Source: Rhodospirillaceae bacterium (GTDB taxonomy: Bacteria; Pseudomonadota; Alphaproteobacteria; Rhodospirillales; Magnetospirillaceae). From it: 11,378 bases of DNA. The stretch lies in the NCBI GenBank assembly GCA_030151865.1, contig JASLCK010000265.1:1-11378 (forward strand). Direction: 5' to 3'. Shown here piece after piece: positions 1 through 6,408 of the stretch (position 1 is the stretch's first letter; every line of letters begins with the position of its first letter). Position numbers and translations under genes: made by a program. A model generated the notes under the pieces. The model was not told the origin of the DNA. It made no database searches and was given only the letters and a program-made list of their open reading frames with translations.

Positions 1-20
1 TCAGACTACTGACAAACCCC
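1..20 (+). repeat. IS left terminal inverted repeat
   Basis: This pairs with 1544-1563 (inverted), 17 of 20 identical, with mismatches at repeat positions 6, 8 and 17. It lies beyond the 3' end of the transposase gene. It may extend a base or more upstream of the window. Confidence 0.75.
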
Positions 21-47
21 GTCGTTTTTCGGCGGGGTTTGTTTTTT
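12..47 (+). terminator. Inward-facing terminator inside the left IS end
   Basis: A 13-pair stem (12-24 with 30-42, one G-T wobble) closes a five-T loop and is followed by a run of six T (42-47). Read on the plus strand this is a strong rho-independent terminator. It would stop transcripts entering the element from the left, before they run antisense through the transposase. Confidence 0.7.
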
Positions 48-54
48 GAGCGGT

Positions 55-1509
55 TCAGGCGTAAGCGGGGCCGATCCTCGGTTTGGGGAGGTTTGGCGCG
101 CTGGTGGGGCGCATGATCGCCAAGATCAGGCGCCAAAGCCCCTGTTTGCCGGTTCCTGGTGTCCTCCGCGCCAGAATCAGAGCGATCTTCTTCATGTTCT
201 GGCAGGCGGCGGCGAGGAGGCATTGTTCGGCTACCTTGGCCAGCCCGCGCATGCGGGCGTAACGGTGAGCGTGCAACTGCTTGGCGTCGGCGAAGCTACG
301 TTCGACCGTCTCCTTGCGCCGCGCGTACAGCGCCTTGCCCCAGGCGCTCAGCCGGTTGGCCTCGGCGTGCTCCTTGGCGTCCTGCCAGACATGGCGAGTA
401 ACCACCTTGGTGGCGTTGGCGCTACTGGTGCAGGACGCCAGCAACGGGCAGGAGCGGCAGACGGCAGGGTTGCTTTTGTATTCGCGATAGCCATCACGGT
501 TGGTCGTGGCGTAGTGAAGGCGTTGGCCGTTCGGACAGCGGTAGCCGTCCAATTTCCGGTCATAGGCAAAGTCCCGCTTGCGCAGGAAGCCATCTCGGTG
601 GGTTGGTCGCGAATAGCCGATCACGCCCTCGATGCCGCGATCCTGCAATCCCTTGCAGATGCCCGCCGTCGAGTAGCCCGCGTCCAATCCAACGGCACGC
701 ACGTCGAACCCGAAGCGGTTGCGCTGGCGGTCAAGCCGACCGAGATAGGGGATGCTGTCATGCACATTGCCCGGCGTGACGAAGCTGTCGGTGATGATGG
801 CGTGCTGGCGGTCCACCGTGCGGTGATCGAGGTAGAAGAAGCCCTTGGGCTTGCCATCGCGCACCATGTAGCCCGCGTCCGCATCGGTGCGGCTGATCTT
901 GGTCTCCTTGACGTCCGGCTCACGCGCCGTCTCTTTCAGAGGCTTCTTGCCATGGGAGGCGCGGTCGGCATCAATGGCCTGGTCCAAGGCGTCGAGATAG
1001 TCGGCCCGCGACTTCGCCACCTGCACCAGATCATACTTGTTCTTGTTGGCGTTGGCCTTCAGATGCGTGCTGTCAGTGTACAAAACCGTGCCGTCTACCA
1101 GCCCGCCCTTGATCGCCCGCAGCACGATCTCGTCGAAAATATCCTGGTAGATCGTACTGTCGGCGAAGCGGCGCCTGCGGTTCTGGCTCAGCGTCGAGGC
1201 GTCCGCCACCTTGTCGGTCAACCGAAGCCCGAGGAACCAGCGATAGGCCACGTTGACCTGGATATCACGCATCAATTGCCGCTCGGAGCGCACCCCGAAC
1301 AGATAGCCGATGAACAAAATCTTGAACAACACCACCGGGTCCAGCGCAGGACGCCCGTTGTCTGCGCAGTACAGATGCGCCACCCGCTCGCGGATAAAGG
1401 AGAAGTCGATCGCCGCGTCAATCTTGCGCAGCAGGTGGTCCGACGGAACAAGCGACGCGAGCGTCACCATCTCCAGTTCCGTCTGTTGGGGCATCGGTTT
1501 CCTCAGCAT
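55..1509 (-). CDS. IS1182-family DDE transposase
   Basis: A 484-residue transposase that should cut and join the ends of its own element. The N-terminal half matches the DUF772-type transposase domain (the region around ALDPVVLFK and RSERQL, about residues 45-115). The C-terminal half is a DDE domain: D146 in YTDSTH, D276 in GLDAGY and E403 in VERSFADAK are the likely catalytic triad. A four-cysteine cluster typical of the family (C325, C351, C354, C360) lies between the second D and the E. There is no frameshift or internal stop, so the gene looks functional. The first ATG (1509) has AGGGG directly abutting it. A second in-frame ATG at 1494 is preceded by GAGG at a normal 6-nt distance and may be the true start, giving 479 residues. 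Family call secure; start less so. Confidence 0.9.
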   Translation of the reverse strand: MLRKPMPQQTELEMVTLASLVPSDHLLRKIDAAIDFSFIRERVAHLYCADNGRPALDPVVLFKILFIGYLFGVRSERQLMRDIQVNVAYRWFLGLRLTDKVADASTLSQNRRRRFADSTIYQDIFDEIVLRAIKGGLVDGTVLYTDSTHLKANANKNKYDLVQVAKSRADYLDALDQAIDADRASHGKKPLKETAREPDVKETKISRTDADAGYMVRDGKPKGFFYLDHRTVDRQHAIITDSFVTPGNVHDSIPYLGRLDRQRNRFGFDVRAVGLDAGYSTAGICKGLQDRGIEGVIGYSRPTHRDGFLRKRDFAYDRKLDGYRCPNGQRLHYATTNRDGYREYKSNPAVCRSCPLLASCTSSANATKVVTRHVWQDAKEHAEANRLSAWGKALYARRKETVERSFADAKQLHAHRYARMRGLAKVAEQCLLAAACQNMKKIALILARRTPGTGKQGLWRLILAIMRPTSAPNLPKPRIGPAYA

Positions 1510-1522
1510 CCCCTATTGAATC

Positions 1523-1550
1523 AAAAGCCCCCGCCAATGGCGAGGGCTTT
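1523..1550 (-). terminator. Inward-facing terminator inside the right IS end
   Basis: Arms 1524-1535 and 1539-1550 pair with a single C-A mismatch around a 3-nt loop. On the minus strand the stem ends in TTTT (1526-1523). It lies upstream of the transposase start and would block transcripts entering from the carbonic anhydrase side. The T-run is short, so it is weaker than the left-end hairpin. Confidence 0.5.
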
Positions 1551-1563
1551 GTCAGCAATCTGA
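1544..1563 (-). repeat. IS right terminal inverted repeat
   Basis: Inverted copy of 1-20 (17 of 20 identical). Its last base is also the first base of the host terminator stem at 1563, so the exact junction is ambiguous by about one base. Confidence 0.75.
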
Positions 1564-1588
1564 GCCGCTTCTGGTGAAGCGGCTTTTT
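1563..1588 (+). terminator. Host rho-independent terminator abutting the IS
   Basis: A perfect 9-bp stem (1563-1571 with 1576-1584) with a TGGT tetraloop is followed by five T (1584-1588). It works as drawn for plus-strand transcription. On the minus strand, downstream of the carbonic anhydrase gene, the same stem is preceded by five A but is followed directly by IS sequence (CAGATTG) rather than a T-run. It was probably once a bidirectional terminator whose other side was separated by the insertion. Confidence 0.65.
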
Positions 1589-1613
1589 GCTTTTCAAGGA
1601 ACCAACCCCAGGA

Positions 1614-2222
1614 TCAGAGCGGCTGGAATTCCCCGATATCCTCGTCCAGGCTCAGCAATTGGGCCTGCTCGATATCGAAGTAAAGACCGTGCAATTGCAG
1701 GCTGCCTTCACGGATCGCGGTTTGGATCCAGGGGAAGGAACGCAGGTTCTGCAGCGACGTCTTCAGGGTTTCGCGTTCGCAGATGCGCTGCAATTCGTCA
1801 CCGCCGCGATCACCGGCAATGGACACCGCCCGGTCGCGGGCCGCATCGGCAATGCGCATCCAAGGACCGATGAAGTCCCCCTCATGGGCGCCCAACAAGG
1901 CGCGCACGCCACCGCAGCGGCTGTGTCCCAGGACGATGATATGCGCCACCTTCAGCGAGCGCACCGCGAACTCAATGGCCGCGCTGGTGCCGTGATAGGC
2001 ATCGTCCGGCGAATAAGGGGGAACAAGATTGGCAACGTTGCGCAAGGTAAACATTTCACCCGGCGCAGCATTGAAGATCAAACCCGGATCAACGCGCGAA
2101 TCGCAACAGGAAATCACCATTGCCTTCGGCGACTGACCCAGGGCCAATTGATCGAATACATGGCGGTTCTGCGGGAAATATCCTTCGCGAAACTGACGGT
2201 ATCCTTCGATCAGCTTTTCCAT
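1614..2222 (-). CDS. Beta-class carbonic anhydrase
   Basis: A 202-residue zinc enzyme catalysing the reversible hydration of CO2 to bicarbonate in the cytoplasm. The zinc-site motifs are intact: C39-x-D41-S-R43 (CCDSR), then H100-x-x-C103 in GHSRCGG. The length is close to that of typical bacterial beta enzymes (about 200-220 residues). There is no signal peptide. The ATG at 2222 was chosen because the protein starts where family members do, and AAAGG lies about 9 nt upstream of it. A longer open frame extends upstream but has no family-like sequence. The gene has its own sigma70-like promoter (2254-2282) and appears monocistronic. Its 3' end lies 50 nt from the IS. The sequence alone cannot show whether it serves carboxylation, pH balance or cyanate metabolism. 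Confidence 0.95.
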   Translation of the reverse strand: MEKLIEGYRQFREGYFPQNRHVFDQLALGQSPKAMVISCCDSRVDPGLIFNAAPGEMFTLRNVANLVPPYSPDDAYHGTSAAIEFAVRSLKVAHIIVLGHSRCGGVRALLGAHEGDFIGPWMRIADAARDRAVSIAGDRGGDELQRICERETLKTSLQNLRSFPWIQTAIREGSLQLHGLYFDIEQAQLLSLDEDIGEFQPL

Positions 2223-2253
2223 ACCTGGATGCCTTTCTTTCAGCCACGGATTG

Positions 2254-2282
2254 GCTATACCGTCCTTTGACGCCCACGGCAA
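2254..2282 (-). promoter_or_regulatory. Sigma70-like promoter of carbonic anhydrase
   Basis: On the minus strand TTGCCG (2282-2277) is followed after exactly 17 nt by TATAGC (2259-2254). Transcription would start near 2247, leaving a leader of about 25 nt before the ATG at 2222. Both hexamers are close to consensus, and nothing else in the 287-nt gap is as good. Confidence 0.5.
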
Positions 2283-2416
2283 CCCGTCATCGACGCGACA
2301 CGACCTTGCACGAAACGCAATCCAGGCGCAATAAACCGTAAGGTCATTGCGACTTTTCAGGCGGCAGGCAGGGCCGGAATGGCCGATAATTCCTTGAAAA
2401 CCGTCGCAAGAGGGAA

Positions 2417-2464
2417 GCCGACCGTCCCCCCGGTACGGTCGGCGCGGCCACACATTGGGGCCGC
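2417..2464 (-). terminator. Tandem hairpins downstream of the hydrogenase operon
   Basis: Two hairpins sit back to back. One has a perfect 9-bp stem (2417-2425 with 2435-2443, 9-nt loop). The other has a 6-bp GC stem (2444-2449 with 2459-2464). On the minus strand the second hairpin reached is followed by TTCCCTCTT, a poor T-tract. They probably end or stabilise the hydrogenase mRNA. The remainder of 2223-2509 shows only the carbonic anhydrase promoter and minor inverted repeats. Confidence 0.4.
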
Positions 2465-2509
2465 TGTCCTCTACGAAAGGTTAGGACTATACACTAATCT
2501 TTAGAGTGG

Positions 2510-2974
2510 TCATCCCCTTATTTTTCCAAGGGCTAATGTCTCGACCACTCTTGAAATCGCCGCAGCCACCACCGGGGTCAGACCGACGCCTTGCGAAAAA
2601 TCCTGACCAGACACCCCGATGATGGTCAGCCGCTGGGGCAGACGCCCCAGAATCCGCGCCATTTCCACCGCCTCGGCCAAACCAAAGCGATGGCTGGAAC
2701 AGGAAAATGCTCCGACCGGCAAGGGGTCGCGCCCGGCATCAAAGCAGCGAAGCTGACCGGGCGGATCGTCGGACCGCATGGCGTCGATCACCACCACCTC
2801 CGCCAGACCCGGCGCACTCCAGGCGTTGATTAGTTCCGTCCCTTCTCCCGGCAGGGACAGGACCGACAGGCCAGCGACATTTTCCAGTGCCGCCGCCGCC
2901 ATCAGCCCCGCCCCGTCATCGCGGCGATATTCGTTGCCGATACCGATGATCAGGTCCGCCCCGTCAATCCTCAC
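2510..2974 (-). CDS. [NiFe] hydrogenase maturation protease (HyaD/HycI type)
   Basis: A 154-residue endopeptidase that removes the C-terminal tail of the hydrogenase large subunit once nickel is inserted. The N-terminal GIGNEYRRDDGAG (11-23) matches the family's GNxLxxDDGxG. The nickel-sensing residues expected from the HybD structure are present: E15, D64 in VVIDAMRS and H95 in SSHRFG. Its length is typical. The start is GTG at 2974, which places GIGN at the normal distance from the N-terminus and overlaps the large-subunit stop by 11 nt, suggesting translational coupling. It is the last gene of the operon and sits beside its own substrate, so it is very likely dedicated to this enzyme. Confidence 0.93.
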   Translation of the reverse strand: MRIDGADLIIGIGNEYRRDDGAGLMAAAALENVAGLSVLSLPGEGTELINAWSAPGLAEVVVIDAMRSDDPPGQLRCFDAGRDPLPVGAFSCSSHRFGLAEAVEMARILGRLPQRLTIIGVSGQDFSQGVGLTPVVAAAISRVVETLALGKIRG

Positions 2975-4259
2975 GGGTCACCGTCAGGGTCAGAAAATGG
3001 GTCGCACAACTGATGCAAGGATCGTAATTGCGGATGGCCTGTTCGCAGCGCCACTGCAATTGGTCGTCGGGCAAGGTCAGATTGCGCTCGACCACCTGAC
3101 GCAAATCCTCCTCGATGGTGCGCTGGTTTTGCGCCGTCGGCGGAATGATGCGCGCCGTCAGGATCGATCCGTCCTCGGCCAGTTCATAGCGGTGATAGCA
3201 GACGCCGCGCGGCGCTTCGGTGCAGCCGTGACCGACCGCCGCCCTGGGCTCGACCGCGATAAAGGGCGGGTCCGGCGGCTCGTAGGCTTCAGCCAGGGCC
3301 AGGGCGTCGTGACAGACCTGCACCAACTCGACCGCACGCACCACGATGGATTGGAAGGGATTGCGCACCACCGCCCCCAACCCGGCGTCCCGCGCCGCTT
3401 GTTGAGCCATCGGGGCCAGCTTGTCGAAATTGATGGCATAGCGGGCCAGAGGACCCACTTTGTATGCAGAATTGTCTGCTTTCAGATATCCATGCAATGC
3501 GTTGGAATGGCGAACATGCTCCTCGTCAAAGTGATCGAGGAAGGCCGAAACCGGCAGGTCCAAGCCGCGATTGCTGACCAGCCGCCCTTCATGGATGGCG
3601 TATTCGTCGGGATGGCGCAACGCGACGAAGTGATAATCGCGCTCTAAATCGGGAAAGTCGAAACCGCCCACCAGCTTGACGGTATTCAGGCTTTCTTCCA
3701 ACGCCCATTTCAAATCCTCGGCCAGTTTGCGCACGGCGGCCTTAGACGGGGCCTTGAAGAAGCCGCCCACCTTCAGATTGATGGGATGGACCGCCCGGCC
3801 GCCGATCACTTCCAGGATGTCATTGCCGATTTTTTTCAGCCGCAATGCCTTTTCCACCAACGGCTTGTTGGTGCGCGCCAGTTCCAGGGCGTCCTGAAGC
3901 CCCAGGAAATCCGGGGCATGCAGCATATAGACATGCAGACCGTGGCTTTCGATCCATTCGCCGCAATAGATCAAGCGGCGCAAGTCACGGATCTGCCTGG
4001 GCACGGTGACGCCAAAGGCGTCTTCCATGGCCTGGATCGCCCCGATTTCGTAAGCAATCGGGCAAATCCCGCAAATGCGCGCCGTGATGTCCGGGGCTTC
4101 GGAATAATCCCGTCCGGCCAGCAGGGCTTCGAAAAAGCGCGGCGGCTCGAAAATGCCGAACTGCACATCTTCCACCACATCGCCTTTGATGCGCACGCGC
4201 AGCGAGCCCTCGCCCTCGACACGCGCCAGGGCATCGACTTTGATCAGTCTATTGGTCAT
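2964..4259 (-). CDS. hydA: Group 3b-type [NiFe] hydrogenase large (alpha) subunit
   Basis: A 431-residue catalytic subunit carrying the NiFe site where H2 is split or made. The N-terminal ligand motif is RICGIC (C63, C66). The C-terminal motif is DPCISCATH (C415, C418, H421). The family is cleaved after this His, so a 10-residue tail (422-431) should be removed by the protease encoded next. The short CATH ending and the neighbours (FAD and iron-sulfur subunits) fit cytoplasmic NAD(P)-linked group 3 enzymes. There is no Tat signal. The ATG at 4259 overlaps the small-subunit gene by 11 nt and has AAGGAG about 10 nt upstream. A longer open frame runs further upstream but overlaps the small-subunit gene and is not family-like. 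The name hydA follows the Pyrococcus sulfhydrogenase genes. Confidence 0.95.
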   Translation of the reverse strand: MTNRLIKVDALARVEGEGSLRVRIKGDVVEDVQFGIFEPPRFFEALLAGRDYSEAPDITARICGICPIAYEIGAIQAMEDAFGVTVPRQIRDLRRLIYCGEWIESHGLHVYMLHAPDFLGLQDALELARTNKPLVEKALRLKKIGNDILEVIGGRAVHPINLKVGGFFKAPSKAAVRKLAEDLKWALEESLNTVKLVGGFDFPDLERDYHFVALRHPDEYAIHEGRLVSNRGLDLPVSAFLDHFDEEHVRHSNALHGYLKADNSAYKVGPLARYAINFDKLAPMAQQAARDAGLGAVVRNPFQSIVVRAVELVQVCHDALALAEAYEPPDPPFIAVEPRAAVGHGCTEAPRGVCYHRYELAEDGSILTARIIPPTAQNQRTIEEDLRQVVERNLTLPDDQLQWRCEQAIRNYDPCISCATHFLTLTVTRED

Positions 4260-5028
4260 GGGCCAAGCTCTCCTTACGGAAGGCAGGGGCGGCGGCGTTG
4301 AAGGTCTGGAAGCGGCGCGCGATGTCGCGCCCGTCCAACCCCAACTGCCCCAGCCGCGCCGCCAGCGCCGCAGTATTGGGTGATTCCATCGGACCAAAGC
4401 AGCCGAAGCAGCCGCGCCCATGGGCCGGGCACAAGCCGCCGCAACCCGCCTGCACCACCGGCCCCAGACAGGGCTCGCCCTTGGACACCACCACACAGGG
4501 CGTGCCGCGCATCTTGCATTCGACGCATTCGGCATGTTTTGGGATGTTGGGTTTGCGGTGATGCAAAAAGGCGTTCAGCACTTCCAGCAACTGATCCTTA
4601 TTGATCGGGCAGCCGCGCAGTTCGAAATCCACCGCCACATGATCGGAAATCGGGGTCGAGGTGGCCAGGGCGTCGATATAATCGGGACGGGCATAGACCC
4701 GATCAATAAAACCCTTCATGTCGCCGAAATTACGCAGCGCCTGAATGCCGCCCGCCGTGGCGCAGGCCCCGATGGTGACCAAAGCCTTGGATTGGCGGCG
4801 GATATTTTGGATGGCCTGGACATCGTGGGGCGTGGCGATCGAGCCTTCCACCAGCGAAATATCATAAGGCCCCTTGCCGACCTTGCGGGTAGCTTCCAGG
4901 AAATAAGCGATATCCACCGCCTCGCTGATGGCCAGCAGTTCCAACTCGCAATCCAGCAGGCTGAGTTGGCAGCCGTCGCAGGACGAAAATTTCCATACCG
5001 CCAGTTTGGGTCGCTTTGTCTGGGTCAT
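4249..5028 (-). CDS. hydD: Group 3b-type [NiFe] hydrogenase small (delta) subunit
   Basis: A 259-residue iron-sulfur subunit relaying electrons between the NiFe site and the beta/gamma subunits. The proximal-cluster cysteines are visible: CDGC (C17, C20), GAC (C89) and RGCP (C140). Eight further cysteines (C168, C171, C178, C187, C196, C200, C207, C210) are enough for two more 4Fe-4S clusters, as in other hydrogenase small subunits. There is no twin-arginine signal or C-terminal membrane helix, so it is a soluble cytoplasmic protein. It begins 3 nt after the gamma stop codon and overlaps alpha by 11 nt, so it is in the same operon. Name by analogy with Pyrococcus hydD. Confidence 0.94.
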   Translation of the reverse strand: MTQTKRPKLAVWKFSSCDGCQLSLLDCELELLAISEAVDIAYFLEATRKVGKGPYDISLVEGSIATPHDVQAIQNIRRQSKALVTIGACATAGGIQALRNFGDMKGFIDRVYARPDYIDALATSTPISDHVAVDFELRGCPINKDQLLEVLNAFLHHRKPNIPKHAECVECKMRGTPCVVVSKGEPCLGPVVQAGCGGLCPAHGRGCFGCFGPMESPNTAALAARLGQLGLDGRDIARRFQTFNAAAPAFRKESLAHDQ

Positions 5029-5031
5029 GAT

Positions 5032-5898
5032 CTAAAGCTCCCGGATGGCGAAGACGTCTTCGATGTCGGAAAAGCGGTAGACCGGGCCGTCCTTGCACAT
5101 GAAGCCCGGCCCGAACTGGCAATGACCGCACAAGCCGACGCCGCATTTCATGTTGCGTTCCAACGTCACCCAGATGTGATCGCTGGTCACGCCGCGTTCA
5201 TGCAGGGCATCCACCGCAGGCTTGGTCATCACTTCGGACCGGCAGACAAAAGCCGTGGCGTTGCCGCCGTCCAGCCGCGCCGCCCGCACCGCCGCCGCCA
5301 CACTGCCAACCCGGCCGCGATAGCCGACCGGGGCGGAATGCACGGTGACATGGACATTGGTGTCGAAGCGGCCGCGCCAATTGTGCAGGTCTTCCTCGAA
5401 CAGAATGTCGTCCACCCCGCGTGAGCCGTAACAGATCACCACCTTGCCGAACTTGTCGCGCTGATGCAGAACCTCGAGGATCAGCGGGCGCAAGGGGGCC
5501 AGACCGATGGTGCCGGTCACAAAGATCACGTCGGTGCCATAAGCCGCCTCGACCGGCCAGGGACGGCCATAGGGACCGCGCACGCCGATCACCGCGCCAA
5601 CCTTCAGTTTAGCCATTTCCCGCGTCACCGATCCGGCCTCGCGGATGGTATGCACCAGCTTTCCACTATCTTGCGGATCGCCGCTGATGCTGATGGGCAC
5701 TTCCCCCATGCCGAACATGTAAAGCATGTTGAACTGGCCCGGCTTGAAGCTGAACGGCTTGCCGTCCAGCGCCGCCAGATGCCAGGTGAACACGCCGCCC
5801 ACCTCGCGCTTGACCCGCGTGATGCGGAACGGACGCGGGATCATCGGATCAAGACCGGAACCGCCCGCAGAAGCGGCGGCGAATGCGTCGTGGGTCAT
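5032..5898 (-). CDS. hydG: Hydrogenase gamma subunit (FAD/NAD(P)/2Fe-2S reductase)
   Basis: A 288-residue flavoprotein of the ferredoxin-NADP reductase fold (PyrK/HydG type), passing electrons between NAD(P)H and the hydrogenase clusters. The FAD-binding region is about residues 22-115, with VPISIS (67-72) as the flavin motif. The nucleotide domain follows with GTIGLAPLRP (129-138). The C-terminus has four cysteines for a 2Fe-2S cluster (C252, C257, C260, C268). Two nucleotide-binding loops differ from the usual family form: GTIG where GGIG is usual, and CRSE (219-222) where CGPE is usual. The ATG at 5898 has AGGGGG 4 nt upstream. It lies 29 nt after the CNMP-fold gene. Whether NAD or NADP is preferred cannot be read from the sequence. 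Confidence 0.93.
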   Translation of the reverse strand: MTHDAFAAASAGGSGLDPMIPRPFRITRVKREVGGVFTWHLAALDGKPFSFKPGQFNMLYMFGMGEVPISISGDPQDSGKLVHTIREAGSVTREMAKLKVGAVIGVRGPYGRPWPVEAAYGTDVIFVTGTIGLAPLRPLILEVLHQRDKFGKVVICYGSRGVDDILFEEDLHNWRGRFDTNVHVTVHSAPVGYRGRVGSVAAAVRAARLDGGNATAFVCRSEVMTKPAVDALHERGVTSDHIWVTLERNMKCGVGLCGHCQFGPGFMCKDGPVYRFSDIEDVFAIREL

Positions 5899-5927
5899 GA
5901 TGCCCCCTGTTGGACGGTAAAACCCGA

Positions 5928-6404
5928 TCAGAACCCGCCCGGTTCGGTCGCCAGTTCGACGATGCGCAGCCGGGTGGTCAAAAGCCGCTTGGCCATGATG
6001 GGAACGAACCGCTTATAAACCTCGTAGCCCAGGGCGCGGTCGGCTTCCATCTTGCGGCGCAGACAGGCCCCGTCCAGGCTGATCACCCGCACCGAATCGA
6101 TGGCGCGGGCGTCGTTGCTCCACTGATAGGGCGGGATCAGCCAGCTCCAGCCGATGATTTCCCCGGCTTCCACCGTCTCGACCGAGATGGGCGGACGACC
6201 CGGAACATAGATTTCCAGGTTAATCATGCCGTCGCGCACCAGATAGAATTTATCGGCGGGCTGTCCCTGGCGATAAAGAAACTCCCCCGCCTTATAAACC
6301 TCGTTGGCGCAGCAGCCGGTGATGATATCCAGCGGCCCCTGGTCCATGTCGGCAAAGAACGGATGCTGGGCCAGGATCGGCCCCAGACCTTCGATTTGCA
6401 CCAT
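5928..6404 (-). CDS. Stand-alone cyclic-nucleotide-binding-fold protein
   Basis: A 158-residue protein with a Crp-type beta-roll domain (about 10-115: the HPFFADM start, GEFLYRQGQPADKFYLVRDG, then GEIIGWSWL at 81-89) and a C-terminal helical segment (115-150). It has no DNA-binding helix-turn-helix, unlike Crp or FNR. The phosphate-binding cassette begins GE (81-82), but the canonical Arg is not at the usual place. The segment reads SNDARA, with a tryptophan- and proline-rich stretch WSWLIPPYQW before it, so it may bind another ligand or none. It lies inside the hydrogenase operon: GGAGGTGA is 4 nt before the ATG at 6404, and the TGA of that sequence is the beta stop codon. Its role is unknown. 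Regulation or assembly of the hydrogenase is the natural guess. Confidence 0.85.
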   Translation of the reverse strand: MVQIEGLGPILAQHPFFADMDQGPLDIITGCCANEVYKAGEFLYRQGQPADKFYLVRDGMINLEIYVPGRPPISVETVEAGEIIGWSWLIPPYQWSNDARAIDSVRVISLDGACLRRKMEADRALGYEVYKRFVPIMAKRLLTTRLRIVELATEPGGF

Positions 6405-6408
6405 CTTG

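Larger units (their letters stand above)
1..1563 (-). mobile_element. Complete IS1182-family insertion sequence
   Basis: The element is bounded by imperfect inverted repeats. The first 20 bases of the window match the reverse complement of 1544-1563 at 17 of 20 positions, both beginning TCAGA and sharing CTGACAAA. It carries one transposase gene on the minus strand filling almost all of it. Beyond the first 20 bases, both ends continue into similar GC-rich hairpins (12-42 and 1524-1550), so the related end sequence is roughly 40 bp. The left boundary coincides with the first base of the window, so one or a few terminal bases, and any target duplication, may be missing. The family call rests on the transposase sequence. 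The element looks intact and possibly active. Confidence 0.85.

Noticed and set aside
46..1563. A 505-codon open frame on the plus strand across the whole insertion sequence
   Set aside because: It is antisense to a transposase with all family motifs, has no recognisable domain, and begins inside the left-end terminator. It is a shadow of GC-rich coding.
2223..2453. N-terminal extension of carbonic anhydrase to 2453
   Set aside because: The extra 77 residues do not resemble the family, and the good promoter at 2254-2282 would lie inside them.
2475..2506. Partial palindrome around GGTTAG...CTAATC downstream of the hydrogenase protease gene
   Set aside because: The arms are short and imperfect, there is no T-run, and no known site matches. 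It is not distinguishable from chance.
4260..4535. Upstream extension of the large-subunit frame to 4535
   Set aside because: It overlaps the cysteine-rich end of the small-subunit gene, reads as Arg/Ala-rich noise, and the family N-terminus (KVDALARVEGEG) begins just after the ATG at 4259.
2778..5424. Long plus-strand open frames opposite the hydrogenase genes (for example 2778-3647 and 4420-5424)
   Set aside because: They oppose genes with intact catalytic motifs, are rich in Arg/His/Gln in the way antisense frames are, and show no domain.
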